Shown one piece after another: positions 36,092-44,433 of a DNA stretch of 64,000 bases (its first letter is position 1; each line of letters begins with the position of its first letter). Source of the DNA: Oerskovia merdavium (GTDB taxonomy: Bacteria; Actinomycetota; Actinomycetes; Actinomycetales; Cellulomonadaceae); NCBI RefSeq assembly GCF_014836755.1, contig NZ_JACSQF010000002.1, positions 119,405 to 183,404 on the forward strand. Reading direction: 5' to 3'. The position numbers were made by a program, and so were the translations under genes. The notes beneath the pieces were generated by a model that was not told the origin of the DNA, did not search any database, and was given only the letters and a program-made list of their open reading frames with translations.

Positions 36092-36303
36092 AACTGTTGG
36101 CAACCCTTCTGGTCCGGGGGCTTCCTGGCCCTCGACACGGCGCTCGCCGCTCCCGCGCTGCCGCCTCGTCCGGGGCCCGCGCTCCGACGTCGGGCTCGGT
36201 GTCCGTGGGCCTTGCCCGGTTCAGGTGGACGCCGCTCTAGGGCAGGGGGGACCGGCCTGCGCGCACGAGCGTCGAGGCGGTCGTGCGCCCCACGCGCGAC
36301 GCG

Positions 36304-36879
36304 TCAGAGCGTCGCCAACCACTGCACGACGGCGGCGCTCACCGCCGCGTGGTCGTTCCGCACGTCGTGCGCCCCGGGCAGGCGCACCTGCGTGACAGGG
36401 CCGGGGATCGCCGCGACGTGCTCGTCGAACTCCTCGGGCGAGCCGAACGGGTCGGTCGTGCCCGACACGAACAGCACGGGCACCGTGAGCTGCGCGAAGT
36501 GGTCGACGCGCAGCTTGTCAGGCTTGCCCGGCGGGTGCAGGGGATAGCTCAGCAGCACGAGCCCGGCCGCGGGCAGGCCCTCGGCCACGGCGATCGAGCA
36601 CATGCGCCCGCCGTATGACCGGCCGCCGAGCACGAGCCGGTCCGGCGCGAAGCCCTCCTCGGCAGCGAAGCGCCCGGCCTCCTCGACCAGGTGCGCGACG
36701 GCGACCGGCGCGCGGTCGGGCATGCGCTTCCCGGCGATCCGGTACGGGAAGTCGACCCGTCGAACGGGCAGCGGCGCGACGGCCTCCTCGACCGCGACGA
36801 GCGTCGGGTGGTCGCGACCGGCTCCGGCCCCCGGGGTGAGGAGGAGCCCGCCGACCGCTGGAGCTGGTGATCGCGTCAT
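36304..36879 (-). CDS. Alpha/beta-hydrolase fold protein (KANL/dienelactone-hydrolase-like)
   Basis: A 191-aa small hydrolase with GLLLTPGAGAGRDHP at the N-terminus (oxyanion region). The nucleophile elbow is GGRSYGGR, the acid Asp is in SGTTDPFG and the His in PGAHDVRND, so the triad is complete. It resembles the KAN/dienelactone-hydrolase-like proteins. The ATG at 36879 is preferred because GAGACT lies 6 bases upstream. Longer frames run into the palindrome at 36912-36993. The substrate is unknown. Confidence 0.8.
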   Translation of the reverse strand: MTRSPAPAVGGLLLTPGAGAGRDHPTLVAVEEAVAPLPVRRVDFPYRIAGKRMPDRAPVAVAHLVEEAGRFAAEEGFAPDRLVLGGRSYGGRMCSIAVAEGLPAAGLVLLSYPLHPPGKPDKLRVDHFAQLTVPVLFVSGTTDPFGSPEEFDEHVAAIPGPVTQVRLPGAHDVRNDHAAVSAAVVQWLATL

Positions 36880-36911
36880 GGGTCCAGTCTCGCAGCGGCG
36901 GACAGGCCGGC

Positions 36912-36993
36912 GCCGAGCATGCGGTTGCCGTTCCTCGACCATGCGGTTGTCGTCCGGTTCCTGGGGATTCCGGACGACAACCGCATGCTCGGC
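36912..36993. repeat. Extragenic palindrome, type D
   Basis: Inner arms CATGCGGTTGTCGTCCGG (36940-36957) and 36970-36987 are perfect over 18 bases. An additional left half-site GCCGAGCATGCGGTTG (36912-36927) pairs with the outer right arm (36978-36993). It lies in the 3' region of the copper operon on the minus strand. Confidence 0.85.
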
Positions 36994-37023
36994 CAGAAGG
37001 GCGGGGTCCGGGCGACCTTGAGG

Positions 37024-37141
37024 TGCCGACGAGCACGAGGTTCCGTGCCATCGAGCACGAAGTTGCGGTCGCTGACGTGCTCATTTCGACCGCAACCTCG
37101 TGCTCGGCACCGGAGAGGGCGCGCAACCTCGTGCTCGGCAC
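37024..37141. repeat. Extragenic palindrome, type B (doubled half-sites)
   Basis: Two left half-sites (from 37024 and 37051) and two right half-sites (37087-37107 and 37120-37141) of the GAGCACGAGGTTGCGG type are present. It starts about 10 bases beyond the stop of the DUF305 gene, where it could end the copper operon. Confidence 0.85.
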
Positions 37142-37152
37142 CCGGCAGGCGG

Positions 37153-37773
37153 CTACAGCCCCGCGAGGAGCTCCTGCATCTCCGCGATCTCGGCCTCCTG
37201 CGCGTCGATGATGGCCTGCGCCAGCTCGCGCGCCTCGGGGTTCTCACCGTCGGCGAGCTCGGCCTCGGCCATGTCGACCGCGCCCTGGTGGTGCGCGATC
37301 ATGCCCTCGAGGAACAGCCGCGAGACGGTCGCAGCGTCGGCGTCCTCGAGCGCCTGGATCTCCTCGTCGGTGAGCATCCCGTCCATGGAGTGGCCCGAGT
37401 GGTCGCCCGACGCCTCGGCGCCCCACTCCTCGAGGAACCCGTTCATGCGCTCGATCTCCGGCGCCTGTGCGCCCTCGATGCGCGTCGCGAGGTCGACGAC
37501 CGCGGGGTCGACGCCGTCGGTGCCGAGCACGATCCGCGACATCACGAGCGCCTGCTCGTGGTGCGGGCTCATCATCTGCGCGAACATCACGTCCGCGTCG
37601 TTCGCCGATGCGCCGGCGTCCGCGCCCGGTGTGCCCTGCGAGGTGTTCTCGCCCATGTCGTGGCCCTCCATGTCTCCTGCCGTGCCGTCGCGGGCGTCGG
37701 AGCAGCCCGCGAGGAGCAGCGTCGAGCCGAGCGTCAGGCCGATCGTGGCCCTGGTCAGGATGTGCTTGTTCAT
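37153..37773 (-). CDS. DUF305 (CopM-like) metal-associated lipoprotein
   Basis: A 206-aa lipoprotein with lipobox LLAGC (Cys24). It has the two DUF305 helical hairpins with MMSPHHEQA (about 67-75) and MIAHHQGAVDMA (about 161-172). Met/His-rich stretches (DMEGHDM, SGDHSGHSMDGM) fit copper or silver binding. CopM-like members hold copper outside the membrane. GAGGGA precedes the ATG. It is the last gene of the copper operon behind the P-type ATPase. Confidence 0.88.
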   Translation of the reverse strand: MNKHILTRATIGLTLGSTLLLAGCSDARDGTAGDMEGHDMGENTSQGTPGADAGASANDADVMFAQMMSPHHEQALVMSRIVLGTDGVDPAVVDLATRIEGAQAPEIERMNGFLEEWGAEASGDHSGHSMDGMLTDEEIQALEDADAATVSRLFLEGMIAHHQGAVDMAEAELADGENPEARELAQAIIDAQEAEIAEMQELLAGL

Positions 37774-37854
37774 CGTTCGTCCCTCAGGTGTGTCGGTGTG
37801 CCGCGAGTCCTCGCGGCGGTGATGGCGTGCTGCGGCCCGCGAGGGGCCGAGCTC

Positions 37855-38298
37855 CTATCTCCGACTGATCCCGAGCGCGACGAGCGACGGCGGGCGCAGC
37901 GCCCACCCGAGCCGCCACCAGGGCACGACGACGCGCGCGAGGTGCGTGGCGCCGTCGGGCATGCGGCGCCACAGCGCAGGGCCTGCGAGCGACACGAGCG
38001 CGACGAGCACCATGAGGCACATCGCCTCGAGCTCGCCGTGCCCCGTGCCCGACGGCGTGCCCTCCTCCGCGTCGACGTCGCCCGCTGCGTGGCTCATCGC
38101 GCGGTCGGCGGTGTGGCTCGCCGGGCCCGCCACGCCTGCCGCGACGGAGGGCGTCGTGCCGTGCGCCACGGGGCTGCCCGACATCTGGTGCATCCCGACG
38201 AACCCGCCGAGCAGCACCAGCATCCCGAGCAGCACCGCGGACCGCCGGACGGGGCCGGAGGTTCGCGGTGGCCGCAGGGCGGAGGGCAGGACGGGCAC
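37855..38298 (-). CDS. DUF6153-like small membrane protein of the copper operon
   Basis: A 147-aa protein with two hydrophobic segments: LLGMLVLLGGFVGMHQM (about 21-37) and MCLMVLVALVSLAGPAL (about 95-111). Between them is a His/Met-containing exported loop. This matches the DUF6153 pattern often found with copper genes. The GTG at 38298 lies 5 bases after the ATPase stop, so coupled translation is likely. Function unknown; a role in copper handling is inferred from context. Confidence 0.65.
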   Translation of the reverse strand: MPVLPSALRPPRTSGPVRRSAVLLGMLVLLGGFVGMHQMSGSPVAHGTTPSVAAGVAGPASHTADRAMSHAAGDVDAEEGTPSGTGHGELEAMCLMVLVALVSLAGPALWRRMPDGATHLARVVVPWWRLGWALRPPSLVALGISRR

Positions 38299-38303
38299 GA
38301 GGA

Positions 38304-40607
38304 TCAGGACGCTGCCACGCGAGCCGGGTCGAGGTCCAACCTGCGCAGGAGCTGCGCGTTGAGGGCCACGATCACGGTCGACAGGGACATGAGCAGTGCA
38401 CCCACGGCCATGGGCATGACGAACCCGACCGGGGCCAGGACGCCCGCCGCGAGCGGCACGGACACCAGGTTGTACCCCGCGGCCCACCACAGGTTCTGCT
38501 TCATCTTGCGGTAGCTCGCCCGGGACAGCTCGATCACGGACAGGACCGAGCGGGGGTCGTCGCTCGCGAGGACGACCCCGGCCGACGCGATGGCCACGTC
38601 GGTGCCCGCGCCGATCGCGATCCCCACGTCCGCCTGGGCGAGCGCCGGGGCGTCGTTGACGCCGTCGCCCACCATCGCGACCTTGTGCCCACGGTCCTGG
38701 AGCTCGGAGACCTTGGCCCCCTTGTCGCCCGGGCGGACCCCGGCGAAGACCTCGTCGATACCGAGCTCGTCCGCGACCGACTGCGCCACGGCCTGTGCGT
38801 CACCCGTGATCATGACGACGCGGATGCCGCGCCGGTGCAGCGCGTCGATCGCCTCGCGGGACTCGGGCCGGATCTCGTCGGCCAGGGCGAACGCGCCCAG
38901 GATCTCGGCACCGTCCGCAGACCCGGCGGCTGCCTCGTCCGAGAGGGCGAGCGCGTGCAGGACCGTCGCGCCCTCGCTCTCCCACGCGGCGGCGTCGGGC
39001 AGGGGAGACAGGCCGTGCTCGCGCAGGAGCGAGGGGCCGCCGACCGCGATGCGACGACCGTCCACCAGGCCCGAGACACCCACGGCCGTCGAGGACCTGA
39101 AGTCCTCGGCGCGCGGGACCCGCACCCCCCTGTCCGCGGCGGCGCCCACGATCGCACGCGCCAGCGGGTGCTGCGAGTCGGCCTCCACGGCCGCGGCCAG
39201 CGCGAGCAGGTCGTCCTCGCTGCCCGACGCGGCCCTCAGGTGCGTCACGACGGGCTCGCCCCTGGTCAGGGTGCCGGTCTTGTCGAACAGGACGGCGTCG
39301 ACCGTGCGCATCTGCTCGAGCGCCATGCGGTCCTTGACGAGCACGCCCGCCTTGGCCGCGCGCTCGGTCGAGATGGACACCACGAGCGGGATCGCGAGGC
39401 CCAGCGCGTGGGGGCACGCGATGACCAGGACCGTGATCGTCCGGATCAGGGCGTTCTCCGGGGTGCCCCAGATGCTCCACGCGACCAGGGTCAGCACCGC
39501 GGCGCCGAGCGCGAACCAGAAGAGCCAGCCCGCGGCGCGGTCGGCGAGGCGCTGGGCGTGCGAGGACGAGGCCTGGGCCTCGGCCACGAGGCGCTGGATG
39601 CCCGCGAGGGCCGTGTCGTCGCCGACCGCGTCGACCTTGACGCGCAGCGCCTGGTCGGTCGCGACCGTGCCGGCCACGACGTGGTCGCCGACCGTCCGGC
39701 GCACCGGGCGCGACTCGCCCGTGATCATGGACTCGTCGACGTCCGCGGTGCCCTCGGAGACCACGCCGTCGGCGGGCACGCGCCCGCCAGGGCGCACGAC
39801 GACGACGTCGCCCACCGCGAGGTCCGTCGGGGACACCGTGGTCACCTGGCCGTCGTCGCCCACGCGCTCGGCCTCGTCGGGCAGCAGGGCCGCGAGCGAC
39901 TCGAGGGCCGACGACGACTGCGCGAGCGAGCGCATCTCGATCCAGTGGCCCAGCAGCATGATGACGACCAGGAGCGCGAGCTCCCACCAGAAGTCGAGCT
40001 CGTGCGACAGGATCCCCAGGCTCGCGCCCCACGACGACACGAACGCGACCGTGATCGCGAGCGCGATGAGCAGCATCATCCCGGGCTTGCGGGCCTTGAG
40101 CTCGTCGACCGCGCCCGTGAGGAACGGCCTGCCGCCCCAGACGAACATGATCGTGCCGAGGACCGGCGAGACCCAGGCGATACCCGGGACGTCGGGCAGC
40201 GAGTAGCCGATGATCGACGCGAACATCTCGCTCGCGAGGACCGTGGGGACCGCGAGGGCCAGCATGATCCAGAACAGGCGGCGGAACATCGCGACGTGGC
40301 CCGAGTGGCCGCCGTGTCCCGCGTGGTCGCCGTGTCCCGCGTGGGCCGAGTGGTCCATGCCGGGCATCGCGGCCATGTCGTGGCCGGCGTGGTTCGCGTG
40401 GGCCGAGTGGTCGCCGTGGCTCGCGTGCGCCATGTCGTGGTCGGAGTGCGCGTCGTGGTGCTCGTGCCCCGGCGCCGTGACCGCCGCGGTGTGCGCGGTG
40501 TGGCCGACCTGGGGTGCCTGGCCCGGGCGGGCCCGGTCCGGTCGGCCGTCCCCTGGGTGGTCGTGACCGGAGTGGCCACCGTGCTCGTCGTGGTCCATGG
40601 GATTCAT
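38304..40607 (-). CDS. Copper-translocating P-type ATPase, CopB-like (P1B-3), His-rich
   Basis: A 767-aa heavy-metal export pump. The first 105 residues are a cytoplasmic tail with about 25 His and no CxxC metal-binding domain. About eight helices follow, with the metal-site motif Cys398-Pro399-His400 (CPH, the CopB/P1B-3 signature rather than CPC). The TGES loop, the phosphorylation motif DKTGT (Asp442) and the hinge GDGVNDAPALAQAD near the end are intact. The ATG at 40607 has AGGAAGGA upstream. A CsoR-type operator lies 47 bases further up. It is the first gene of the copper operon. Confidence 0.93.
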   Translation of the reverse strand: MNPMDHDEHGGHSGHDHPGDGRPDRARPGQAPQVGHTAHTAAVTAPGHEHHDAHSDHDMAHASHGDHSAHANHAGHDMAAMPGMDHSAHAGHGDHAGHGGHSGHVAMFRRLFWIMLALAVPTVLASEMFASIIGYSLPDVPGIAWVSPVLGTIMFVWGGRPFLTGAVDELKARKPGMMLLIALAITVAFVSSWGASLGILSHELDFWWELALLVVIMLLGHWIEMRSLAQSSSALESLAALLPDEAERVGDDGQVTTVSPTDLAVGDVVVVRPGGRVPADGVVSEGTADVDESMITGESRPVRRTVGDHVVAGTVATDQALRVKVDAVGDDTALAGIQRLVAEAQASSSHAQRLADRAAGWLFWFALGAAVLTLVAWSIWGTPENALIRTITVLVIACPHALGLAIPLVVSISTERAAKAGVLVKDRMALEQMRTVDAVLFDKTGTLTRGEPVVTHLRAASGSEDDLLALAAAVEADSQHPLARAIVGAAADRGVRVPRAEDFRSSTAVGVSGLVDGRRIAVGGPSLLREHGLSPLPDAAAWESEGATVLHALALSDEAAAGSADGAEILGAFALADEIRPESREAIDALHRRGIRVVMITGDAQAVAQSVADELGIDEVFAGVRPGDKGAKVSELQDRGHKVAMVGDGVNDAPALAQADVGIAIGAGTDVAIASAGVVLASDDPRSVLSVIELSRASYRKMKQNLWWAAGYNLVSVPLAAGVLAPVGFVMPMAVGALLMSLSTVIVALNAQLLRRLDLDPARVAAS

Positions 40608-40653
40608 CGTCCCGTCCTTCCTCGTATCGCGCCGGGCGAGCCTTCGCTCGGCT

Positions 40654-40670
40654 ATACCCCCCTGGGGTAT
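40654..40670. promoter_or_regulatory. CsoR-like copper operator
   Basis: ATACCCC and GGGGTAT are perfect 7-base arms around three bases, matching the G/C-tract-in-TA pattern bound by CsoR-family repressors. It lies 47 bases before the CopB-like ATPase start. The csoR gene itself is not in this window. Confidence 0.75.
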
Positions 40671-40790
40671 CGACAACTCACGATCTTGCCGCAGCATTCC
40701 CGGTCCGTCAAGAGGGGACGGCGCGTCGTCCGCGCGCGACGCTCGCGGGGGCGTCCTAGCCTGGACGGACCGACGACGGGCGGAGCCGCC

Positions 40791-42012
40791 ATGACCCTGG
40801 TCCTTCACGACGAGCTCTTCGACGCACAGCTCGTCCGCGCGCTCGCCTACGTCGCGCAGGGCGGCGCGGAGGTCGGCGAGTGCATCGAGACGGCCCGGCG
40901 CATCTCGCACAGCGACGGCGACCGGTGGTACGACGAGTGGTCGGCGACCGCTGCCCGGGTCGAGAAGACGGCTGAGGAGAGCGACATCGCGGGCCACACC
41001 GCGAGCGCCCGCCGGGCCTACCTCCGCGCTTCGAACTACTACCGGACGGCCGGCCTCTTCCTCATGGGGGCACCCGTCGACGACAGGTTCCGGGAGAGCG
41101 CGCGCCGGCAGACCGACACGTTCCGCAAGGGGGCCGCGCTGCTCGACCTGCCCCCCCGACGTGCTCGAGATCCCGTTCGAGGACGGCACGCTGCCCGGGT
41201 ACTTCTACCGGGCGTCCGACGACGGGCGTCGACGCCCCACGGTCCTCCTCGTCGACGGCTACGACGGCACGGCCGAGGAGCTCTACTTCGCGAACGCGGT
41301 CGCGGCGCTCGAGCGAGGGTACGACGTCCTCGCGTTCGACGGTCCGGGGCAGGGCAGCGTGATCCTCGACCAGGGGATCCCGTTCCGGCCGGACTGGGAG
41401 ACCGTGGTCACCGCGGTGGTCGACCACGCGCTGACCCTGGCCGAGGTGGACCCGCAGCGGATCGTCGTGCACGGTTGGAGCTTCGGCGGGTACCTCGCGC
41501 CGCGGGCCGCGTCGGGAGAGCACCGGCTCGCGGCCTGCATCGCCGACAGCGGACCGTACGACCTGTACGACACGGTCACCTCGAGGTTCCCGGCGCTCCT
41601 CGCCGGACACCTCGAGGACGACCACGGGGCTGCCCTCAAGGTCGTCGAGGCCACGTTGCACCAGCTCCTGAAGAAGACCTCGGCAGGGTGGGCGCTGCGC
41701 CGGAACCTGTGGGTGCACGGCGTCGACGACCCCATGGAGCTCATCAGGATGACGCGCGACTACACGATGCGCGGGCGCGAGCACCTGATCGAGTGCCCGA
41801 CGCTGGTCTGCCGCACGGTCGGCGACGACCTCTCCGTGTCCGCGCGGACCCTGGCCGAGAACCTCGGCTGCCCCACCGAGTACGTCGAGCTCGGCCCCGA
41901 GGAGGACGTCACGGGTCACTGCGAGATGACGGGCCGGGCCGTGTTCCACCAGCGCGCGTACGACTGGCTCGACGAGACGCTCGGGTACGACGGCGAGCCG
42001 TCCGCCCCATGA
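40791..42012 (+). pseudogene. Alpha/beta hydrolase (FrsA/DHPON-hydrolase-like), frameshifted
   Basis: Two adjoining frames together encode one hydrolase of about 406 residues. The first frame (40791 to about 41157; MTLVLHDELFDAQLV) gives the N-terminal helical region. The second (about 41158-42012; VLEIPFEDGTLPGYFY) gives the catalytic part with DGYDGTAEE, the elbow HGWSFGG and a C-terminal GHCEM. They meet at a run of seven C (41151-41157). With six C the reading would be continuous (LDLPPDVLEIP). So this is a one-base insertion: real mutation, slippage site or sequencing error. Related enzymes are FrsA and 2,6-dihydroxypseudooxynicotine hydrolase. Confidence 0.8.
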
Positions 42013-42359
42013 CGGCGCTCGACGACCGGGACCCTCTTCGTCGCGACCACCGGGGCGGCATCCAGCAGATCCTGCGCTGACCTCCTGCCGGTTGCCCGCT
42101 GCCGACTGCCGGTGGCCGGTTGCCCGCTGCCGACCACCGACCACCGACTGCCGACTGCCGAGCACGAGGTTGCGGCCGCTACCCGCCCGAGAACGACCGC
42201 AACCTCGTGCTCGGCACCCAGATGACCGGAGCGCACGAGCCATCACCCCACGATTCATAGCCTCCGCATAGGTTCGTGACAGCACGACCCCAGAGCCGCT
42301 CCCTACCGTCGCCCTCATTGACCGTCGCGCCCTCGTGCGCGCAGGACGTGAGGGAGAAC
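42013..42359. other. Intergenic region with direct repeats, palindrome and promoter
   Basis: Holds a 20-base direct repeat (42087-42106 and 42115-42134, 28-base period) and further short CCGAC-type repeats to 42160. The type B palindrome (42156-42216) follows, then a TACCGT hexamer at 42304-42309 that could start the export operon. No gene is supported. Confidence 0.6.
42156..42216. repeat. Extragenic palindrome, type B
   Basis: Perfect 20-base arms at 42156-42175 and 42197-42216 with a 21-base loop. It lies 3' of the frameshifted hydrolase. Confidence 0.9.
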
Positions 42360-43643
42360 ATGGGCAAGCTGCTCAGACGCACGAGCACCAGGACGCGGGT
42401 GATCGCCGGGGCGCTCGCGCTGGCGCTCGTGGCCGGTGCCGTCTACTGGTTCGTGCTCCGCCAACCCTCGTCGGCCGCCGCCGCACCCGAGGCGACCACG
42501 CAGTCGGTCGCCGCGAGCCTCAGCACGGTCCAGCAGAGCGTCACGACGACCGCGACCCTGACCCCGAGCGTCCAGGAGGAGGTGTCGTTCGCCGGGTCGG
42601 GCACCGTGACGGCCGTCGACGTGCAGGCAGGCGACACGGTCGAGGCGGGCCAGGCGCTCGCGACGATCGACACCCTGCAGCTCGACGCCGCGGTCCTGTC
42701 CGCGAAGGCCGACCTCGCCGAGGCGCAGGCGACGCTCGCCGACAGCCAGGACTCGTCCGACGGCTCGGCCGCCGACCTCGCGCGCATCAGCGCGGACCAG
42801 GCGCAGGTCGAGGTCGCGCAGTCAGCGGTCACCGCGGCCGAGGCGGCGCTCGCGGGCGCGACGCTCACGGCCCCTGCCGCGGGTCTCGTGACCGAGGTCA
42901 ACGTGTCGGTGGGGCAGGCCGTCACGGGCTCGACGACGTCGAGCACGTCCGGTTCCGGTGCGGACTCCGGCACCACGGGCGGAGCCGGCGGGTCCGCCCC
43001 GGGGGCGACGAGCAGCACCACGACCACCTCGTCGGGCGCGGCCTTCGTGATCGTGGGCACCGACGCCTGGGAGGCGACGGCCACGGTGGGCGACTCCGAC
43101 CTGCCCCACCTCGCGGTCGGCAACCAGGTCGAGCTCACGGTCGACGGGCTCGAGGACACGGTCTTCGGCACGGTCGCGACGATCGGTCTGCTGCCCTCGA
43201 CGTCGTCGGGCACCGCGACGTACCCGGTCACGATCTCCGTGACGGGCTCGCCCGAGGGCCTGCACGACGGTGTGACCGCAGACGCCGAGATCATCTACGA
43301 GCGCCGCACCGACGTGCTCACGGTCCCGAGCGCCGCGGTGCGCACGGTCGACGGCGAGTCGGTCGTCACGCAGGCGGGCGAGGACGGCGAGGAGGTCACG
43401 ACGGTCGTGACGGTCGGCGAGACGACCGGGAGCCTGGTCGAGATCACGAGCGGCCTCGAGGAGGGCGACGAGGTCCTGGTCCAGGTCGTGCAGCGCACCG
43501 AGACCGGCACGGGCGGCGAGTCGGGCCAGACCGGGCAGATGCCCGGCGGCGGGGACTTCGACCCGAGCCAGGTCCCCGAGGGCTTCGACCCCAGCCAGAT
43601 GGGTGGCCCGGGCGGCCAGGGCGGGGGACAGCGCAATGGCTGA
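42360..43643 (+). CDS. Membrane-fusion (HlyD/MacA-like) adaptor, first of the export operon
   Basis: A 427-aa adaptor with an N-terminal membrane anchor (about 13-33). The lipoyl-like half-motif GSGTVTAVDVQAGDTVEAGQ is followed by a short coiled coil (about 115-170). The barrel region is interrupted by a Ser/Thr/Gly insert (about 205-235), and a Gly/Pro/Gln tail ends the protein. It would couple the MacB-like permease to cargo outside the membrane, as YknX does in Bacillus. GAGGGAGA precedes the ATG. The last 8 bases overlap the ATPase gene. Confidence 0.88.
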   Translation: MGKLLRRTSTRTRVIAGALALALVAGAVYWFVLRQPSSAAAAPEATTQSVAASLSTVQQSVTTTATLTPSVQEEVSFAGSGTVTAVDVQAGDTVEAGQALATIDTLQLDAAVLSAKADLAEAQATLADSQDSSDGSAADLARISADQAQVEVAQSAVTAAEAALAGATLTAPAAGLVTEVNVSVGQAVTGSTTSSTSGSGADSGTTGGAGGSAPGATSSTTTTSSGAAFVIVGTDAWEATATVGDSDLPHLAVGNQVELTVDGLEDTVFGTVATIGLLPSTSSGTATYPVTISVTGSPEGLHDGVTADAEIIYERRTDVLTVPSAAVRTVDGESVVTQAGEDGEEVTTVVTVGETTGSLVEITSGLEEGDEVLVQVVQRTETGTGGESGQTGQMPGGGDFDPSQVPEGFDPSQMGGPGGQGGGQRNG

Positions 43644-44433
43644 CCTCGCAGGCCCGACGACGGCGCCCACCCTGGGCGCCCCGGCCCACGCCCGCGAGGG
43701 CGAGCCTCGGGCGGCCGGGCGTGCCGCCGACGAGCGGGGCCCGGTCATCGAGCTGCACGCCGCGGGCAAGACGTACCGCACGGGCACGGTCGAGTTCGAG
43801 GCGCTGCGCGGCGTGGACCTCGCGATCCACCAGGGGGAGTACGTCGCGATCATGGGCCCCTCGGGGTCCGGCAAGTCGACGCTCATGAACATCCTGGGCT
43901 GTCTCGACGTCCTCACGACCGGGCAGTACCGCCTCGCGGGCGACGACGTGGGCGACCTGGACGAGGAGGACCTGGCCGCGATCCGCAACCATCAGATCGG
44001 CTTCGTGTTCCAGCAGTTCCACCTGCTGCCTTCGCTGTCGGCGTGGCGCAACGTCGAGCTGCCGCTGACCTACCGGCGCGTCGCGCCCGACGAGCGTCGC
44101 GCGCGGGCGACCGCCGCGCTCGAACGCGTGGGCCTGGGCGACCGGCTCGCGAACCGGCCCGGCGAGCTCTCGGGCGGCCAGCAGCAGCGCGTCGCCGTGG
44201 CCCGCGCGCTCGTGGGCGAACCGGCGATGATCCTCGCGGACGAGCCGACCGGGAACCTCGACTCGGCCTCGACCGAGGACGTCCTGGGGCTGTTCGACGA
44301 CCTGCACGCGCAGGGCCGCACGATCGTCCTCATCACGCACGAGCTCGAGGTCGCCGAGCGGGCGCGCCGGATCGTGCGCGTCCGCGACGGGCTCATCCAG
44401 AGCGACACCCTGACGTCGGGGGTGGCCGCATGA
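43636..44433 (+). CDS. ABC transporter ATP-binding protein, MacB type
   Basis: A 265-aa ATPase with Walker A MGPSGSGKST, signature LSGGQQQR and Walker B ILADEPTGNLDS; His of the switch is in LITHELE. A leader of about 40 disordered residues precedes the domain. The ATG overlaps the adaptor gene by 8 bases, and its stop overlaps the permease start (ATGA), so all three are one unit. Confidence 0.92.
   Translation: MADLAGPTTAPTLGAPAHAREGEPRAAGRAADERGPVIELHAAGKTYRTGTVEFEALRGVDLAIHQGEYVAIMGPSGSGKSTLMNILGCLDVLTTGQYRLAGDDVGDLDEEDLAAIRNHQIGFVFQQFHLLPSLSAWRNVELPLTYRRVAPDERRARATAALERVGLGDRLANRPGELSGGQQQRVAVARALVGEPAMILADEPTGNLDSASTEDVLGLFDDLHAQGRTIVLITHELEVAERARRIVRVRDGLIQSDTLTSGVAA

Larger units (their letters stand above)
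35906..36303. other. Long regulatory region upstream of the LAxTG gene
   Basis: No gene is supported here. The stretch is less G+C-rich around 35970-36110 and holds several dyads: ACTGAAC/GTTCAGT (35972-35994), GTGAGCG/CGCTCAC (36043-36066) and a CebR-like box (36078-36091). A minus-strand hexamer TACGGT (35997-36002) is a candidate -10. Confidence 0.55.

Noticed and set aside
36071..36547. Plus-strand frame in the region upstream of the LAxTG gene
   Set aside because: Composition is shadow-like, it overlaps the real minus-strand hydrolase gene, and the upstream part is better explained as regulatory DNA.
40654..40670. Intrinsic terminator reading of the ATACCCC/GGGGTAT dyad
   Set aside because: The arms are only 7 bases, the position is directly upstream of a metal ATPase gene, and the sequence matches a CsoR site, so an operator is more likely.
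38268..40790. Long plus-strand frame opposite the copper ATPase
   Set aside because: A shadow of the ATPase codons. Only its last part (from 40791) is real and encodes the N-terminus of the frameshifted hydrolase.
42085..42216. Possible CRISPR-like array
   Set aside because: The repeat units are short and irregular, there are no spacers of constant length, and no cas genes are present.
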